Positions 44,849-54,809 of a DNA stretch of 64,000 nucleotides are shown piece after piece. Origin of the DNA: Symsagittifera roscoffensis (lineage: Eukaryota > Xenacoelomorpha > Acoela > Convolutidae). The position numbers and the translations under genes were made by a program. The stretch is from NCBI RefSeq assembly GCF_963678635.1, contig NC_087070.1, positions 41,173,831 through 41,237,830 of the forward strand. Reading direction: 5' to 3'. The notes under the pieces were generated by a model. That model searched no databases. It was given only the letters and a program-made list of their open reading frames with translations, and was not told the DNA's origin. Position 1 is the stretch's first letter. Every line of letters begins with the position of its first letter.

Positions 44849-45244
44849 GCTGTTCTTTCCAAGTTTGATTTGATTTCGATTTCAAGTTTTGACTCAAGTG
44901 AGCAATTAAATGATCAATCAGGATCTAGAAAAGAAATCACGAATGTCCCACTTGTCAATTTCACCTTAACATACATCGTTAAAATTTGCTTAAAGACAGT
45001 TCAGATAAAAAGATATTTATCCTAAAATTTATTAAAATCAATTGGTTTCTAAAATTTTGGAATTCGACCTAAGATTGGACAGTCCAAACTTTGGATCTAT
45101 TCCCAAGATCGTCATTTAGTTGTTCATGGTCACTAACCCCTACTTACCCATGATCTTAATAACCTAACACATAACATAACATAACGCACCTCTCACATAT
45201 TACACACAACTTAGTCTTTGGCCTAACACCCTCTCGCACATCAC
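44849..45244 (-). other. Intergenic region of element C between pol and ORF3
   Basis: Non-coding. It contains the palindrome TTGGAC-A-GTCCAA (45075-45087) and a run of ATAACA-like words (45165-45190) like those at 15660-15740 in A. It is a candidate for an internal start or a splice acceptor for ORF3. Confidence 0.55.
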
Positions 45245-48200
45245 TCAGCCTATACTTAAGTAATATTTCTTATGTAGATATACTTGTATGTTCGTATCAG
45301 AGAATATCACGTGTACAAGCGCGTACAATTCCCGAGGATGCAGTCTTCCTCTATTTGGATCGTACACTGGAAGCGAAAGCTCCTTCACGTCCATTTCCAC
45401 AAGGAAGTCCCTCAGCCTCGTCAAAGACAAGACTAGGTTTTCTGGGTCCACGTGCTGCTTCTCTGTCGCCCTCGTTACCAAGAAGCATAAGTACTTTCCC
45501 GGTATCTGCGACACCGCCGGGGGTAAGGCTGCTACGCCCCCTATCCCTGGTCTTTGCTTCCAAAGGAATTCCACGTTTTTATATTCCCTCTTAAAATCTG
45601 CCGCTAGCGCCGTCCTAAAACTCATGTCTGCGGTGATAGCTACCGCACATGTTCTGTTTGTGAGTATGAAATCACTGTCTGTTAGTATTATGTTACTAGA
45701 ATATTCATTTGGTAAATTAAAATATGACTCAACTACCCTGCCTATGTCAGGTTTCTTAGGTTCTTCACCTGTTTCTGCTTCTAAGTTTCCTGTTTCTCTT
45801 GCTATTCTCAATTTTTTTATTATCAAGTTTTCAGTGTGGGTAAGTCCTACCCCCACTCCCCGGACAAAAATATCCATCGGCGTCCCCGTCGATCGCATAC
45901 CGGGTATTAAGTCAAGATTAGAAGCTGGAATGAGAAGTTGTCCTTCCTGGGCAGCCCAGGAAGGATCATCTCGTTCGGTCATAATGTATTTCGCGCTTTC
46001 GCGATCTACGTCTTGAATCGTAACGCTGGTCTTTTCAGGGTCTGATGTCATGTCGTTCAGCCACTCTAAGACACGCAGGTTCGTCAGGTCTTGTTCATTT
46101 GACTGCTGTTGCTCATCGTCGAACTCCACTTCGGGTTTCGACCAGTCGTCAACCCACTCATCGTTGTGATCATCGACTATGTCAATGTCCTGTGACACTG
46201 TTATTTCCTCTAAACCCACTACTTCCTCCACTATTTTCTTTAGATCTATCCTATCCACTACAAAGTCGTCACCGTAAGGATTGTATTTCTTTCTTAGTCT
46301 CGTCCCGTCTTTCTGACGAGTCTGCATCGTGAACGGAAGATCTGGTTCCATGTTCTTGGGAACCTCTGTCTGTTCGGAATCCTGCCAATCTTCCTCCGCG
46401 TAGGGCAAGGTTTCATCGTCCGCTTCGATCTGTTCGTTTGGATCCAGGTCCAATGGTGTATCCGTACCTTCCTCTACGACTTCGTTTCCATCGTTCTTCT
46501 CCCTGGTGCCTTTTTCATTGACCTCACAAGCAGGATCCATCATTAGATAATCCCCTTCTTCCATGTCTGCAGGTATACACCAGTCTTCTGTCGATGGATT
46601 GTGTGGCTTGATGTTCTCGTAGTGGGCGGCTCGACAAGTACTCAGTCTATAAAAGCGTCCCTCTTGGTGCACCTCTGTAATCATGAAGGGTCCCCTCCAC
46701 TTCTTCAGAAGCTTTTTTGTCCCTTTCGGTGGTATAACGTTCTGAAATACCCATACGTAGTCTCCCACCGAGTAAGCCTTTGCACCAGCTGCTTTCTTGT
46801 CGAATCTTTTCCTCTGCCTTGCCTGTGCCTGCTGAGTGTTTCGTCTACACAAGTCATTCAACTCCTGTTGGCGTCTGATCACATCCCTCACGTAGACCTG
46901 TGGGGATGTTTTCTTTCCCTCATACTCTGGGTAGAAGAATGTCAAGGGTAAAGACTTCTCGTGTCCCGTCAGCATCATGTGTGGACTGACTCCAGTGGTG
47001 GAGTGTTGCGTGCTATAATAAGCTCCCATCACCTGTGGAAGGTATCTGTCCCAATCGGTCATGTACCTGGAACAATATACCCTCAGCATCGACACTAACG
47101 TCCTATTCTGTCTTTCCACTAAGCCATTCGTCTGAGGGTGGTATGTCGTGGAGTGAGCCTGAGCGACTTGTGAACGTCTCATAAGCTCTTTCGTAAGCTC
47201 GCCTACGAAAGCCGTTCCATTGTCCGATTGAAACGTCATTGGACATCCGTGTCTTGCTATCCACGTATTGATCAGGTGGTCGCATGTCTCTTCCGCCGAG
47301 GCAGTTATGCAGGGCACGGCCTCTGCATACTTCGTGAAGTGATCTATCATGACCAAGACTTGGTTGTAACCGCTGTCTGTCATGCATATCTTCTGGTGAT
47401 CTATCTGCACCACCTCGTTGAATTCAGACGACTCAATTGATTGTAAAGGAAATCGCAACTTCCTAGGATCCTTGACCTGTAGGCTTGACAGACATGCTGT
47501 CACCCATTTCTCGCATGCCTTTTTCATCCCAGGCCACTCAAAGCGCTTCAGGATCCTCTGATACACTTTGTCGATCCCTTGATGGTCCATCTGATCATGT
47601 GACCTGAATAATAGTTCTGTCTGATAGAGTTGCGGCAACACTATCGCGTTATATTTGTATAAGACCTTGTCTTCTTCTCTTCTTCTGCAAGCCACGATCC
47701 CGTCCTTGTTCAGATATAATCTCCCCTCCTTCTGCATGAAGTATTGTCTCAGGATCCTATAGCTGTCTTCTTCCAGGTCACCTTTGTCAGGTGCACCGTT
47801 TTCTATCCACCTTTTTAGGTTGCTTGTCATGCGATCATTTCTCTGCGCCCTTAGAAGGTCCGAGAGTCTGTATCTCGCCTTCAAGTACGTCTTCATGACT
47901 CTCATCTGACTGTTCAGCTCGTTGGGCTGATGTGTGTCTTCTTCCATCTTAACGCACCAAATCTTCGCCAACGGTTGTGTTTCTTGTTGAAACGGCTGAA
48001 GATCAGTCCTGACTACCTCTTTCTGCGGCAACAGGCTTATCGAACGTTTCGATACCGCTATCGTTTCTAAGTCATCCGCTGCGTTGTCAAAGACTCTTTC
48101 GCTTGGTATTAGGTAGCGATCACTGTCAGGATCCTGGTACACCTCTCTGTCCAGGTTTCTCGCCCGAGTTTCCACTAGTAGCGTGTGTATCGCCAGTTCT

Positions 48201-51200
48201 GACAGTTCTGATCCCGAGGTCGAATCCCTGTCTGAATAGGTGTTCATTCTCGAGCTTTCTGACTTATCATCCGTCGAAGGTGTTGTGCTGGAGACTGCAC
48301 GCTCCTCCAGATCATGTCCGTATTTCCTTCGCATCCATCTGAACTCCCCGGACAAAACTTTGTTCTCTAGGTCCTGTTTCTCATCAGGAATTTTCTCGTC
48401 TATCTCGGACTCCCCGGACAAATTCATTTGTCCCGGGTGTTGATCTTGTGATTGCTGGTTTTTCTCCTCATCCTTCTCCCCGGACAAATAGTCTTGCAGC
48501 AGATTTTGTTCTACCTCTTCACCCTCTTTTTCCCGGTCTACAAAGGTGACGGTTTTCTTTCGCTTGCTGCTCCCCTGTTCTTTCCGTCCGTAAGAAGTAC
48601 TGATTAAAATCTCTTGGGGTATTGAGGTTACTAGTTGCTGAACTATTGTCCTACAATCCCTCTTGTTCTCTTCGTGCCGTTGTCTGGACGGCATGATCTT
48701 CACTTTCTTACTGACTGTTAGCGATGCCACTGCTGCTGTCCACTCGGGGTCATCTCTGGTCACTTCTCTTTCTAACAATCCACCCAGCATCCGCATTACT
48801 TGTGCAGTGACTTGCACCGTTTTATCCAATAATGAGAGGCTGTTTATATTCATGCGAGAGAGTTCTTGCTGGACCAGGTTCGAGCGCAGCAACAAATCTA
48901 AGGGGACTGGATCCTCCTTGGACAGGATCTTTATCTCAGCTGCTTTCTCTACAGGTAACTCAGGATGCCCTGGAATTGGATGTCCAGACTTATCCAACCA
49001 TCTCGTTAAGGGAAGCGCTTCATAAGTTTCTTTGTCCGGAAACGAGAATCCCTCCTTTACTTCCGCCTGATTGGCCTGATTCTGCTCCAATCTTTCATAG
49101 AACTCAGTTTTCTTGCTGAGACTGTCAGCATTCTGATGTTTATCACGCATCCTATGTTCGATTATCATATGGTAGCCATCCAATCTGACTATCCATCTAC
49201 CAATATAACTCTGATCCATCGAGTAGGTCTTCAACCAGGATAACGCTCTGTTGTCCACGCGTAACTTGAAGGGAGCGCTCCCCAAGTATGCACGGTACTT
49301 TTCCACGAAGGTGACTACTGCAAACATTTCTGCTTTCGGTGCGCCATATTTCATCTCTGTGTCACTCAAGACCTTGCTGCCGTATGCAATGGGACGGAGG
49401 ACTGTTCTTCCGTTCCATTCTTGCTCTTGATGCAATATTCCTGAGATGGCCACCACCGATGCGTCTGTGTCAAGAACATACATGCCCTTTTCTGTAGGCA
49501 TGCCCAGCACTGGCGCTTCGCACAGTTCCCGCTTTATGTTCTCGAAAGCAACTTGTGCCTCATCGTTCCATTCGAACTTTTTCCCTTTGTTGCGCATCAG
49601 CTTCTGCATCGGGTACACCTTGTCCGCGTATCCTTTTATGAATTCTCGGTAGTAATTGGCAAACCCTAGGAAGCTCATGAGCTGTGTGTCCGTTCTAGGA
49701 GCTTTCCATGTCAGCACAGCCTCTACTGCTTCTGGATCTGGCCTCACACCATGCCGGTCCACCATTCTTCCCAGGTACTTGATCGAATCCCTAAGGATTT
49801 CACATTTCGATGGTTTGCATTTCAAGCCTGCTCTTTTCATACATCCGAAGACCTCATCGAGCCGGTCAATGTGATCCTCTAGGGTCGGTGTCCCTATGAC
49901 TACGTCATCCACGTAGCACATCAAGAGATTCCCGTACTTTTTGGTCACTCCTGTCAAAGCCTGAGCCATCAGCCTTTGAAAAGTTGCTGTTGCATTACAC
50001 AAGCCGAAGGGCATCCTCTTCCACTGGTACAACCCCAATTCGCACGCGAATCCGGTTTTCTCCCTGTCCTTCTTTCGCAGAGGAACCTGCCAGAAGGCAG
50101 AACCCAAGTCCAATGTGGTGAAGAACTTTGCATCACCAAGTTTGGATAGGCTCTCGTCTATTCGCGGTATCGGGTACGCATCTTTAATCGTTACCGCATT
50201 CAAGTAACGAAAGTCGCAACAAAATCTAAGCTGCCCCCCTTTCTTTTTCGCCATTACTACTCCGCAAGCCCATGGTGATTTCGAGGGTTCTATCATGTCG
50301 TATTCAAGCAACATTTCTATTTCCGCTCGGCACGCTTCCGATTTATGTGGCGTCATTCGCCTTGCGCCTTCCCTATGGGGAACGGCGCCCTCTTCTAGTT
50401 CGATTTCGTGTTCGACGAAATTACAGCAACCGATGTCCGCCTTATGTTTTGAAAATACTTCGGCGTTCCGATCTAGGAGGTCCCGCAATTTTTCAAAATC
50501 TCCCTCACCTATTTTTCCTTTTAAATGTTCTATTTCTGGCAAAACCGGTTTGTCAGAATCTAGTTCATATGACGAGGGGCGTTCCGGAAAATTCGAGCAG
50601 CTTGATAAGCCGTCGTCCGTTTCGGATTTCATTGAAAACAATTTACGAATAGATTTTAATTCATCAATCCTCTTTAAAATTTTATCTTTATTGGCATGAT
50701 AAGGACAGTCTTTCACACTATATTTCTTCGAGTTTTCTGTCTCCTCATAGTCGGTCCTCATCGGCAATGCGTAACCAAGCTTCTTTCCACGCTGGATTGA
50801 AACCGTGGTGTCCAGTGTGTTCAACAACACACTGACACACAGTCCGTTTCGCGTTACCGAGAAGCTCCGGCCTAAAATCACCGAACTCTTACTATTTGGA
50901 TTCGGTACTAAGCAAACCTGTTTACTATCACTTAACGAATTTAAATTTCTCATTCTAAAAATCGCTACTACAGCTTGTCCTGGTTGTAACTTTACTTTTC
51001 TATCCAAAAAAACTGGTACCTTATTTTCATCTGTTATTATCCTATTAACTGGTCTCTTAACATACTTTCGGTCCGGGTTTCTAATCCGTATTAGACCGTT
51101 GTTCAAGTCAATCATCACGTCAAAATTCCTGACAAAATCTCTGCCCAAGATGAATTGGTCAGCGTCGTCCAGATTCTCTACCACCAGGAAGCTCATCCAA

Positions 51201-53473
51201 AGGTTCCGTCCTCCCATGTGAAGGACCGTCACCGGTGTTCTTCCGGCTACGTAGATAGCTCCTCGATTTGCAGCGGCTAGTCGGAGATTCGTAGGAATCA
51301 GATCTTCCCGCGTGAAGCCCATTCTCTCCCAGGTTTTTATCGGCATCACACTTACCACCGCGCCTGTGTCCAGAAGCCCTGTGACTCCGATTTTTGTTCC
51401 GTTGGTGTCAAGCAGGTGTGCTGTCACATCTGCTTCATATCCAATATGTACCGCGTCTTGTTCCATCATGGCGTCATGGCCTATCCTGCGGACTTTGAGT
51501 TCCTCTTCACCCAAATAGATCTGCCCCATTTGGTCATCATCTGTTGTTATGTAAGTCCTGGTGTAGATGCTGATTCCATCCACGTTCAGCATTATTTGAT
51601 ACGGCCCATAGACCTCCAAGTAGCGTCCATGAAGTTTCTTCATGCGAGGGCCACCCGTCGTTAGTAGTGCTCGCACAGCTCTCGACTCAGTGCGTGGCTC
51701 CACCTGCCTCAGATAATCTGCATATGTGTCCAAATGCATTAAAGTGAACTCTGATGGTTCACTCAAATTTCTTATTACCTGGTGTCCAGCCACTGAGATT
51801 ATCGACTGTATCTTCTTTCCTTGCGGCGCCATGCCGAACCTCTTACCGGAGATCACTTTAAGTTTCATATCTAAACTGCTTGGTGTTTTCGTCTCCTCGA
51901 ACTCCGTTGCCTCGAAGGTATTCGGTTGCTCCTGAAGCTTTTCATTTTCCAGTTCAAGTTTCACTTTTTGTTCGATCTCTTTCGTCACTAATTCCTGCTG
52001 TACTCTATTTAGAGCATCCTTTGCGGCTGCCTTATAATCGATCTTGAAGTCATCGGCCGCAGTTGCTGGTTCCGGTTCACGTTCTTCTTTTGTTACTGCT
52101 TGCATTTTCTTTGCCGCCAGCTCTTGAGGTTTGTCCTTCCTGCGTGCCTCTGCTTCGCTCAAAAGTCGAGCCTTGCTTGCTTTCACTCCTGACAAAGCTT
52201 CTTCATGCCTTGGATGCTTGATGTCTGCCACTGCATCCCAGAATTGCGGACAATCTGATTTAAAATGACCTTCCAAGTTGCAAAAGAAACACCTCGGGCC
52301 GAATTTCGCAATTACTCCTCTCATGAAATCCTCATGGTCCAACTCTGACGCATCTTCGTCCTCGAGGCTAAAGCCTATTGCTTTCATGCCTTGTTTGTAA
52401 GCTGGGCATGCTGACACGTGATGGTCTGTTGAACTACAATTGGCACAAGAGCGTCTCTTGTCCATATCGTCCCTCGGTTTGTACCAATTGTTCCCTTGGT
52501 TTGCTGGTCCGTTGTTAAAATTGCCATAATTGTTCTTGTAATATCCAGATCTCGAAGGAGGTTTCAACAAAAGATACTCTTTTGATTTGAGCCTCAACTC
52601 CTCCGGTGTTGGCGCATTAGTTGATAGTGGTGTGTAATGCGTTGCTAGCATCGTACGAAGTTCATCATTTTTCACACCATCGATGAATTTTGAGGCTACG
52701 GCCAGGTTCATCCTTCGGTTTGACTCATCCGGTTGGCTGCGTCTTCTCAGCATTTCCAAATCATCGAGAAACTTGTCTATTGTTTCATCTTCTCGTTGCC
52801 TCCGTTTCTCGAAGCGCATCATCGCCTGGTGCCCCTGCACCCCTGATCCGAAACGGTTTAACAAGATTTCGAAGATTTTCTCAGCAGTGTCACGTTGATA
52901 CTGTTTCTTAGCCATGACACAGTTCAGGGCTGTCCCTTCTAAGTTGCTGGTGAGCGCGCTGCATTCCTGTCTCTCCGACAAGTCCTCTTCCTCGAAATGC
53001 AGCTTCATTACCTCTATCCAGGTATCAATACAGCCATCAGATTCGTCTTTGTAGCATCTTGGTTTCTTAAAGACTCTTCTGGACTTTTCACTGCGTTCAT
53101 TGGTTCTAGATAACCGCGTCAGGAATGTCTCCAAAGACCTGTTCAGGGGTTCAAATGCTGTGGCCATTGCCGTAGCATCCCTTGAGAGTCCCGCTTGAGT
53201 GTCCTCACACCTTGTCGAAGGCTCTGTGTGCGGTGCATCCCTGCAATCCGAATCACCTTGAGCGTTTCCCGCTTGGCCCATGTGACTCCTCCTCGGGCTT
53301 GTATGCCCCATGTTGCCAGAATCGCTTCTCCCAGTCGCATGTGTGCTTTGCGTTGGTCGTTCGTTCGAGGTTTGTCTGTTCCCCGTTGAACTCGCTCTAC
53401 TGTTCGGGCCCCATGCTGTATTACCCCTTGTGGCATAGCCTGGATCCATACGTCTTCCTCCTTTGATGTTCAT
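45245..53473 (-). CDS. Element C Gag-Pol-macro polyprotein (2742 aa)
   Basis: Domains by approximate residue: a Ser/Arg-rich leader 1-105; Gag capsid 140-290 (CIDTWIEVMKLHFEEEDL; RFGSGVQGHQAM); two CCHC zinc knuckles at 341 (CANCSSTDHHVSAC) and 393 (CFFCNLEGHFKSDC); aspartic protease around 701 (GLLDTGAVVSVMP); reverse transcriptase 1050-1250 with YVDD at about 1189; RNase H 1330-1455; an acidic linker 1490-1860 with LSGE repeats; integrase with HDQMDH...CLSS at about 1955-1995, catalytic D 2024, D 2084 and E 2120 (spacing 35); GPF module 2261; a second acidic linker; and a macro domain 2594-2742. The order RT-RNase H-integrase and the GPF module place it in Ty3/gypsy. Element A has CLSC where C has CLSS, so one zinc ligand of the integrase is lost. 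It starts inside the end of ORF1 in the +1 frame. The whole frame is open. Confidence 0.92.
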   Translation of the reverse strand: MNIKGGRRMDPGYATRGNTAWGPNSRASSTGNRQTSNERPTQSTHATGRSDSGNMGHTSPRRSHMGQAGNAQGDSDCRDAPHTEPSTRCEDTQAGLSRDATAMATAFEPLNRSLETFLTRLSRTNERSEKSRRVFKKPRCYKDESDGCIDTWIEVMKLHFEEEDLSERQECSALTSNLEGTALNCVMAKKQYQRDTAEKIFEILLNRFGSGVQGHQAMMRFEKRRQREDETIDKFLDDLEMLRRRSQPDESNRRMNLAVASKFIDGVKNDELRTMLATHYTPLSTNAPTPEELRLKSKEYLLLKPPSRSGYYKNNYGNFNNGPANQGNNWYKPRDDMDKRRSCANCSSTDHHVSACPAYKQGMKAIGFSLEDEDASELDHEDFMRGVIAKFGPRCFFCNLEGHFKSDCPQFWDAVADIKHPRHEEALSGVKASKARLLSEAEARRKDKPQELAAKKMQAVTKEEREPEPATAADDFKIDYKAAAKDALNRVQQELVTKEIEQKVKLELENEKLQEQPNTFEATEFEETKTPSSLDMKLKVISGKRFGMAPQGKKIQSIISVAGHQVIRNLSEPSEFTLMHLDTYADYLRQVEPRTESRAVRALLTTGGPRMKKLHGRYLEVYGPYQIMLNVDGISIYTRTYITTDDDQMGQIYLGEEELKVRRIGHDAMMEQDAVHIGYEADVTAHLLDTNGTKIGVTGLLDTGAVVSVMPIKTWERMGFTREDLIPTNLRLAAANRGAIYVAGRTPVTVLHMGGRNLWMSFLVVENLDDADQFILGRDFVRNFDVMIDLNNGLIRIRNPDRKYVKRPVNRIITDENKVPVFLDRKVKLQPGQAVVAIFRMRNLNSLSDSKQVCLVPNPNSKSSVILGRSFSVTRNGLCVSVLLNTLDTTVSIQRGKKLGYALPMRTDYEETENSKKYSVKDCPYHANKDKILKRIDELKSIRKLFSMKSETDDGLSSCSNFPERPSSYELDSDKPVLPEIEHLKGKIGEGDFEKLRDLLDRNAEVFSKHKADIGCCNFVEHEIELEEGAVPHREGARRMTPHKSEACRAEIEMLLEYDMIEPSKSPWACGVVMAKKKGGQLRFCCDFRYLNAVTIKDAYPIPRIDESLSKLGDAKFFTTLDLGSAFWQVPLRKKDREKTGFACELGLYQWKRMPFGLCNATATFQRLMAQALTGVTKKYGNLLMCYVDDVVIGTPTLEDHIDRLDEVFGCMKRAGLKCKPSKCEILRDSIKYLGRMVDRHGVRPDPEAVEAVLTWKAPRTDTQLMSFLGFANYYREFIKGYADKVYPMQKLMRNKGKKFEWNDEAQVAFENIKRELCEAPVLGMPTEKGMYVLDTDASVVAISGILHQEQEWNGRTVLRPIAYGSKVLSDTEMKYGAPKAEMFAVVTFVEKYRAYLGSAPFKLRVDNRALSWLKTYSMDQSYIGRWIVRLDGYHMIIEHRMRDKHQNADSLSKKTEFYERLEQNQANQAEVKEGFSFPDKETYEALPLTRWLDKSGHPIPGHPELPVEKAAEIKILSKEDPVPLDLLLRSNLVQQELSRMNINSLSLLDKTVQVTAQVMRMLGGLLEREVTRDDPEWTAAVASLTVSKKVKIMPSRQRHEENKRDCRTIVQQLVTSIPQEILISTSYGRKEQGSSKRKKTVTFVDREKEGEEVEQNLLQDYLSGEKDEEKNQQSQDQHPGQMNLSGESEIDEKIPDEKQDLENKVLSGEFRWMRRKYGHDLEERAVSSTTPSTDDKSESSRMNTYSDRDSTSGSELSELAIHTLLVETRARNLDREVYQDPDSDRYLIPSERVFDNAADDLETIAVSKRSISLLPQKEVVRTDLQPFQQETQPLAKIWCVKMEEDTHQPNELNSQMRVMKTYLKARYRLSDLLRAQRNDRMTSNLKRWIENGAPDKGDLEEDSYRILRQYFMQKEGRLYLNKDGIVACRRREEDKVLYKYNAIVLPQLYQTELLFRSHDQMDHQGIDKVYQRILKRFEWPGMKKACEKWVTACLSSLQVKDPRKLRFPLQSIESSEFNEVVQIDHQKICMTDSGYNQVLVMIDHFTKYAEAVPCITASAEETCDHLINTWIARHGCPMTFQSDNGTAFVGELTKELMRRSQVAQAHSTTYHPQTNGLVERQNRTLVSMLRVYCSRYMTDWDRYLPQVMGAYYSTQHSTTGVSPHMMLTGHEKSLPLTFFYPEYEGKKTSPQVYVRDVIRRQQELNDLCRRNTQQAQARQRKRFDKKAAGAKAYSVGDYVWVFQNVIPPKGTKKLLKKWRGPFMITEVHQEGRFYRLSTCRAAHYENIKPHNPSTEDWCIPADMEEGDYLMMDPACEVNEKGTREKNDGNEVVEEGTDTPLDLDPNEQIEADDETLPYAEEDWQDSEQTEVPKNMEPDLPFTMQTRQKDGTRLRKKYNPYGDDFVVDRIDLKKIVEEVVGLEEITVSQDIDIVDDHNDEWVDDWSKPEVEFDDEQQQSNEQDLTNLRVLEWLNDMTSDPEKTSVTIQDVDRESAKYIMTERDDPSWAAQEGQLLIPASNLDLIPGMRSTGTPMDIFVRGVGVGLTHTENLIIKKLRIARETGNLEAETGEEPKKPDIGRVVESYFNLPNEYSSNIILTDSDFILTNRTCAVAITADMSFRTALAADFKREYKNVEFLWKQRPGIGGVAALPPAVSQIPGKYLCFLVTRATEKQHVDPENLVLSLTRLRDFLVEMDVKELSLPVYDPNRGRLHPRELYALVHVIFSDTNIQVYLHKKYYLSIG
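48344..48486 (-). repeat. Cluster of plus-strand-primer-like motifs inside pol of C
   Basis: TGTCCGGGGAG (minus strand) occurs at 48344-48354, 48410-48420 and 48476-48486, spaced exactly 66 bp apart, and again at 45856-45866. It is identical to the core at the 3' LTR (41271-41281). The first three are read as L/V-S-G-E codons; the fourth is read in another frame (VRGV). In A the same motif occurs at 18907-18917, 18949-18959, 19033-19043 and 16444-16454. Confidence 0.8.
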
Positions 53474-54809
53474 TGAAGTTCACCCTCGGTTCCCTGCTGG
53501 GACCTCCCGAGTTCGGCTCTCCTTCTTTTGGTCCACTCTTGCTGCTTAGTAGCCCGTCCAACCTATCCATGATAGCCTGAGTTCGCCTCTCCATCATCGC
53601 ATCTATCTTTGTATCAAGAGACCCAAGAGACTGCTCTTGCTGAATTCTTAACTTCTCCATGTCGGCTCTTAAGCGTAACTCCCTCTGTTCCGCCTCTCTT
53701 GTCATTCGTGACAAGTTCCTCGTCATATGTTCGTCCGTTCTTTCTTTCAAGCGTTTTTCGCTTCTGCCAACTTCTTGTCTGTTGCGGTTTATTTCTTCCC
53801 GCAGACTTTCTCTTTCAATGTGAACTGCTCTTTCCAGTTCACTCATCCTTATCGACATCTGTTCATTTTGTTCTCCTAAACTGCCCACTATGTTGTTTAA
53901 GGCTTCCTCTAGTGCTGCCCCGTTATCCATGAGTGGCGTCACTAGTGGTGGTGTAACTCTGTCGGTCCCAGGTAGCTTCGTGCTGGTAGAGATCCGGGCC
54001 TTGACTCTCTGTCTTGACGTTTTATCATTATCTATTTCAGGATCCGCTAACGCGTTGCCAAGCCCTCTGGTTCTACTCTCTCCAGTCTGTGGCTCTGAAC
54101 TTGTCCTAATCGCGAAGTCTTTTAACTGGCCTGGTGTGTTTGCCTCTTTGCTTATCGTTGTCACTACACCAAATTTGTCCATGGTTCCAGTCTCTCCTCC
54201 GACGTATGCCTCGTTCTCCTGGATCGAACTGTTGAGGCTGACCTGAGATCCAAAGTCCCCTTGCTCCTCTTCATCCTCTTCCTCCTGGGATTCACCGTCA
54301 TTCCCTGCTCCTCCTCCCATGCTGAATGGAAAGATGTTTCCGAAGGTGTTCTTCATTCTTTCTGAGAATGATGATGACGTTGTTTGTTTCCCCGTTCCGC
54401 CTGCCATCATAGTGTTGTCTGTCGGAGATCTTCTAGTCGCCGTTACTTCTAGTTCCGACATCTCCTCTCGATCCAATGTCCCGGTGGAAGTGGCAAAATC
54501 ATGGCCTTGTTCTACCGGGGTTGATTCACTCGCCAGCCTTCTGCCTCTTCCTTCCAATCCATTTACTCCCTGGTTGTCGTTCATGGTATGGTCCGTATTG
54601 ACCTCCACTTCTAATAGTTCTCTTCGCTCTTCTGAGGTCTTCTGACTTCTCGTTTCAACCATTCTGCCTGAAACCGTCCCCTCTTTATCGGACCGGGTTC
54701 GCTTGATCCAATCCACAAAAGGATCGGTCATCGTTTTTCTTTGCTTTTCAGGTATGAATTTCCTAGTGCTACTACCTCGTTTTGGTATCCTTGACTTGTC
54801 TAAACTCAT
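53421..54809 (-). CDS. Element C ORF1: coiled-coil protein (462 aa)
   Basis: The basic N-terminus (SRIPKRGSSTRKFIPEKQRK) resembles that of A's ORF1. The middle is acidic (EEEDEEEQGD near residue 180). A coiled coil runs about 300-425 (MSIRMSELERAVHIERESLREEI; LDTKIDAMMERRTQAIMDRL), and its last part matches A's. The C-terminus overlaps the start of gag-pol by 53 bp, with gag-pol in the +1 frame, unlike A where both share a frame. It may be a Gag-associated structural protein; no family recognised. Confidence 0.75.
   Translation of the reverse strand: MSLDKSRIPKRGSSTRKFIPEKQRKTMTDPFVDWIKRTRSDKEGTVSGRMVETRSQKTSEERRELLEVEVNTDHTMNDNQGVNGLEGRGRRLASESTPVEQGHDFATSTGTLDREEMSELEVTATRRSPTDNTMMAGGTGKQTTSSSFSERMKNTFGNIFPFSMGGGAGNDGESQEEEDEEEQGDFGSQVSLNSSIQENEAYVGGETGTMDKFGVVTTISKEANTPGQLKDFAIRTSSEPQTGESRTRGLGNALADPEIDNDKTSRQRVKARISTSTKLPGTDRVTPPLVTPLMDNGAALEEALNNIVGSLGEQNEQMSIRMSELERAVHIERESLREEINRNRQEVGRSEKRLKERTDEHMTRNLSRMTREAEQRELRLRADMEKLRIQQEQSLGSLDTKIDAMMERRTQAIMDRLDGLLSSKSGPKEGEPNSGGPSREPRVNFNEHQRRKTYGSRLCHKG

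Noticed and set aside
45288..46016. 242-codon frame on the + strand
   Set aside because: It lies antisense to the end of the C polyprotein and reflects that gene's codon pattern; no protein features of its own.
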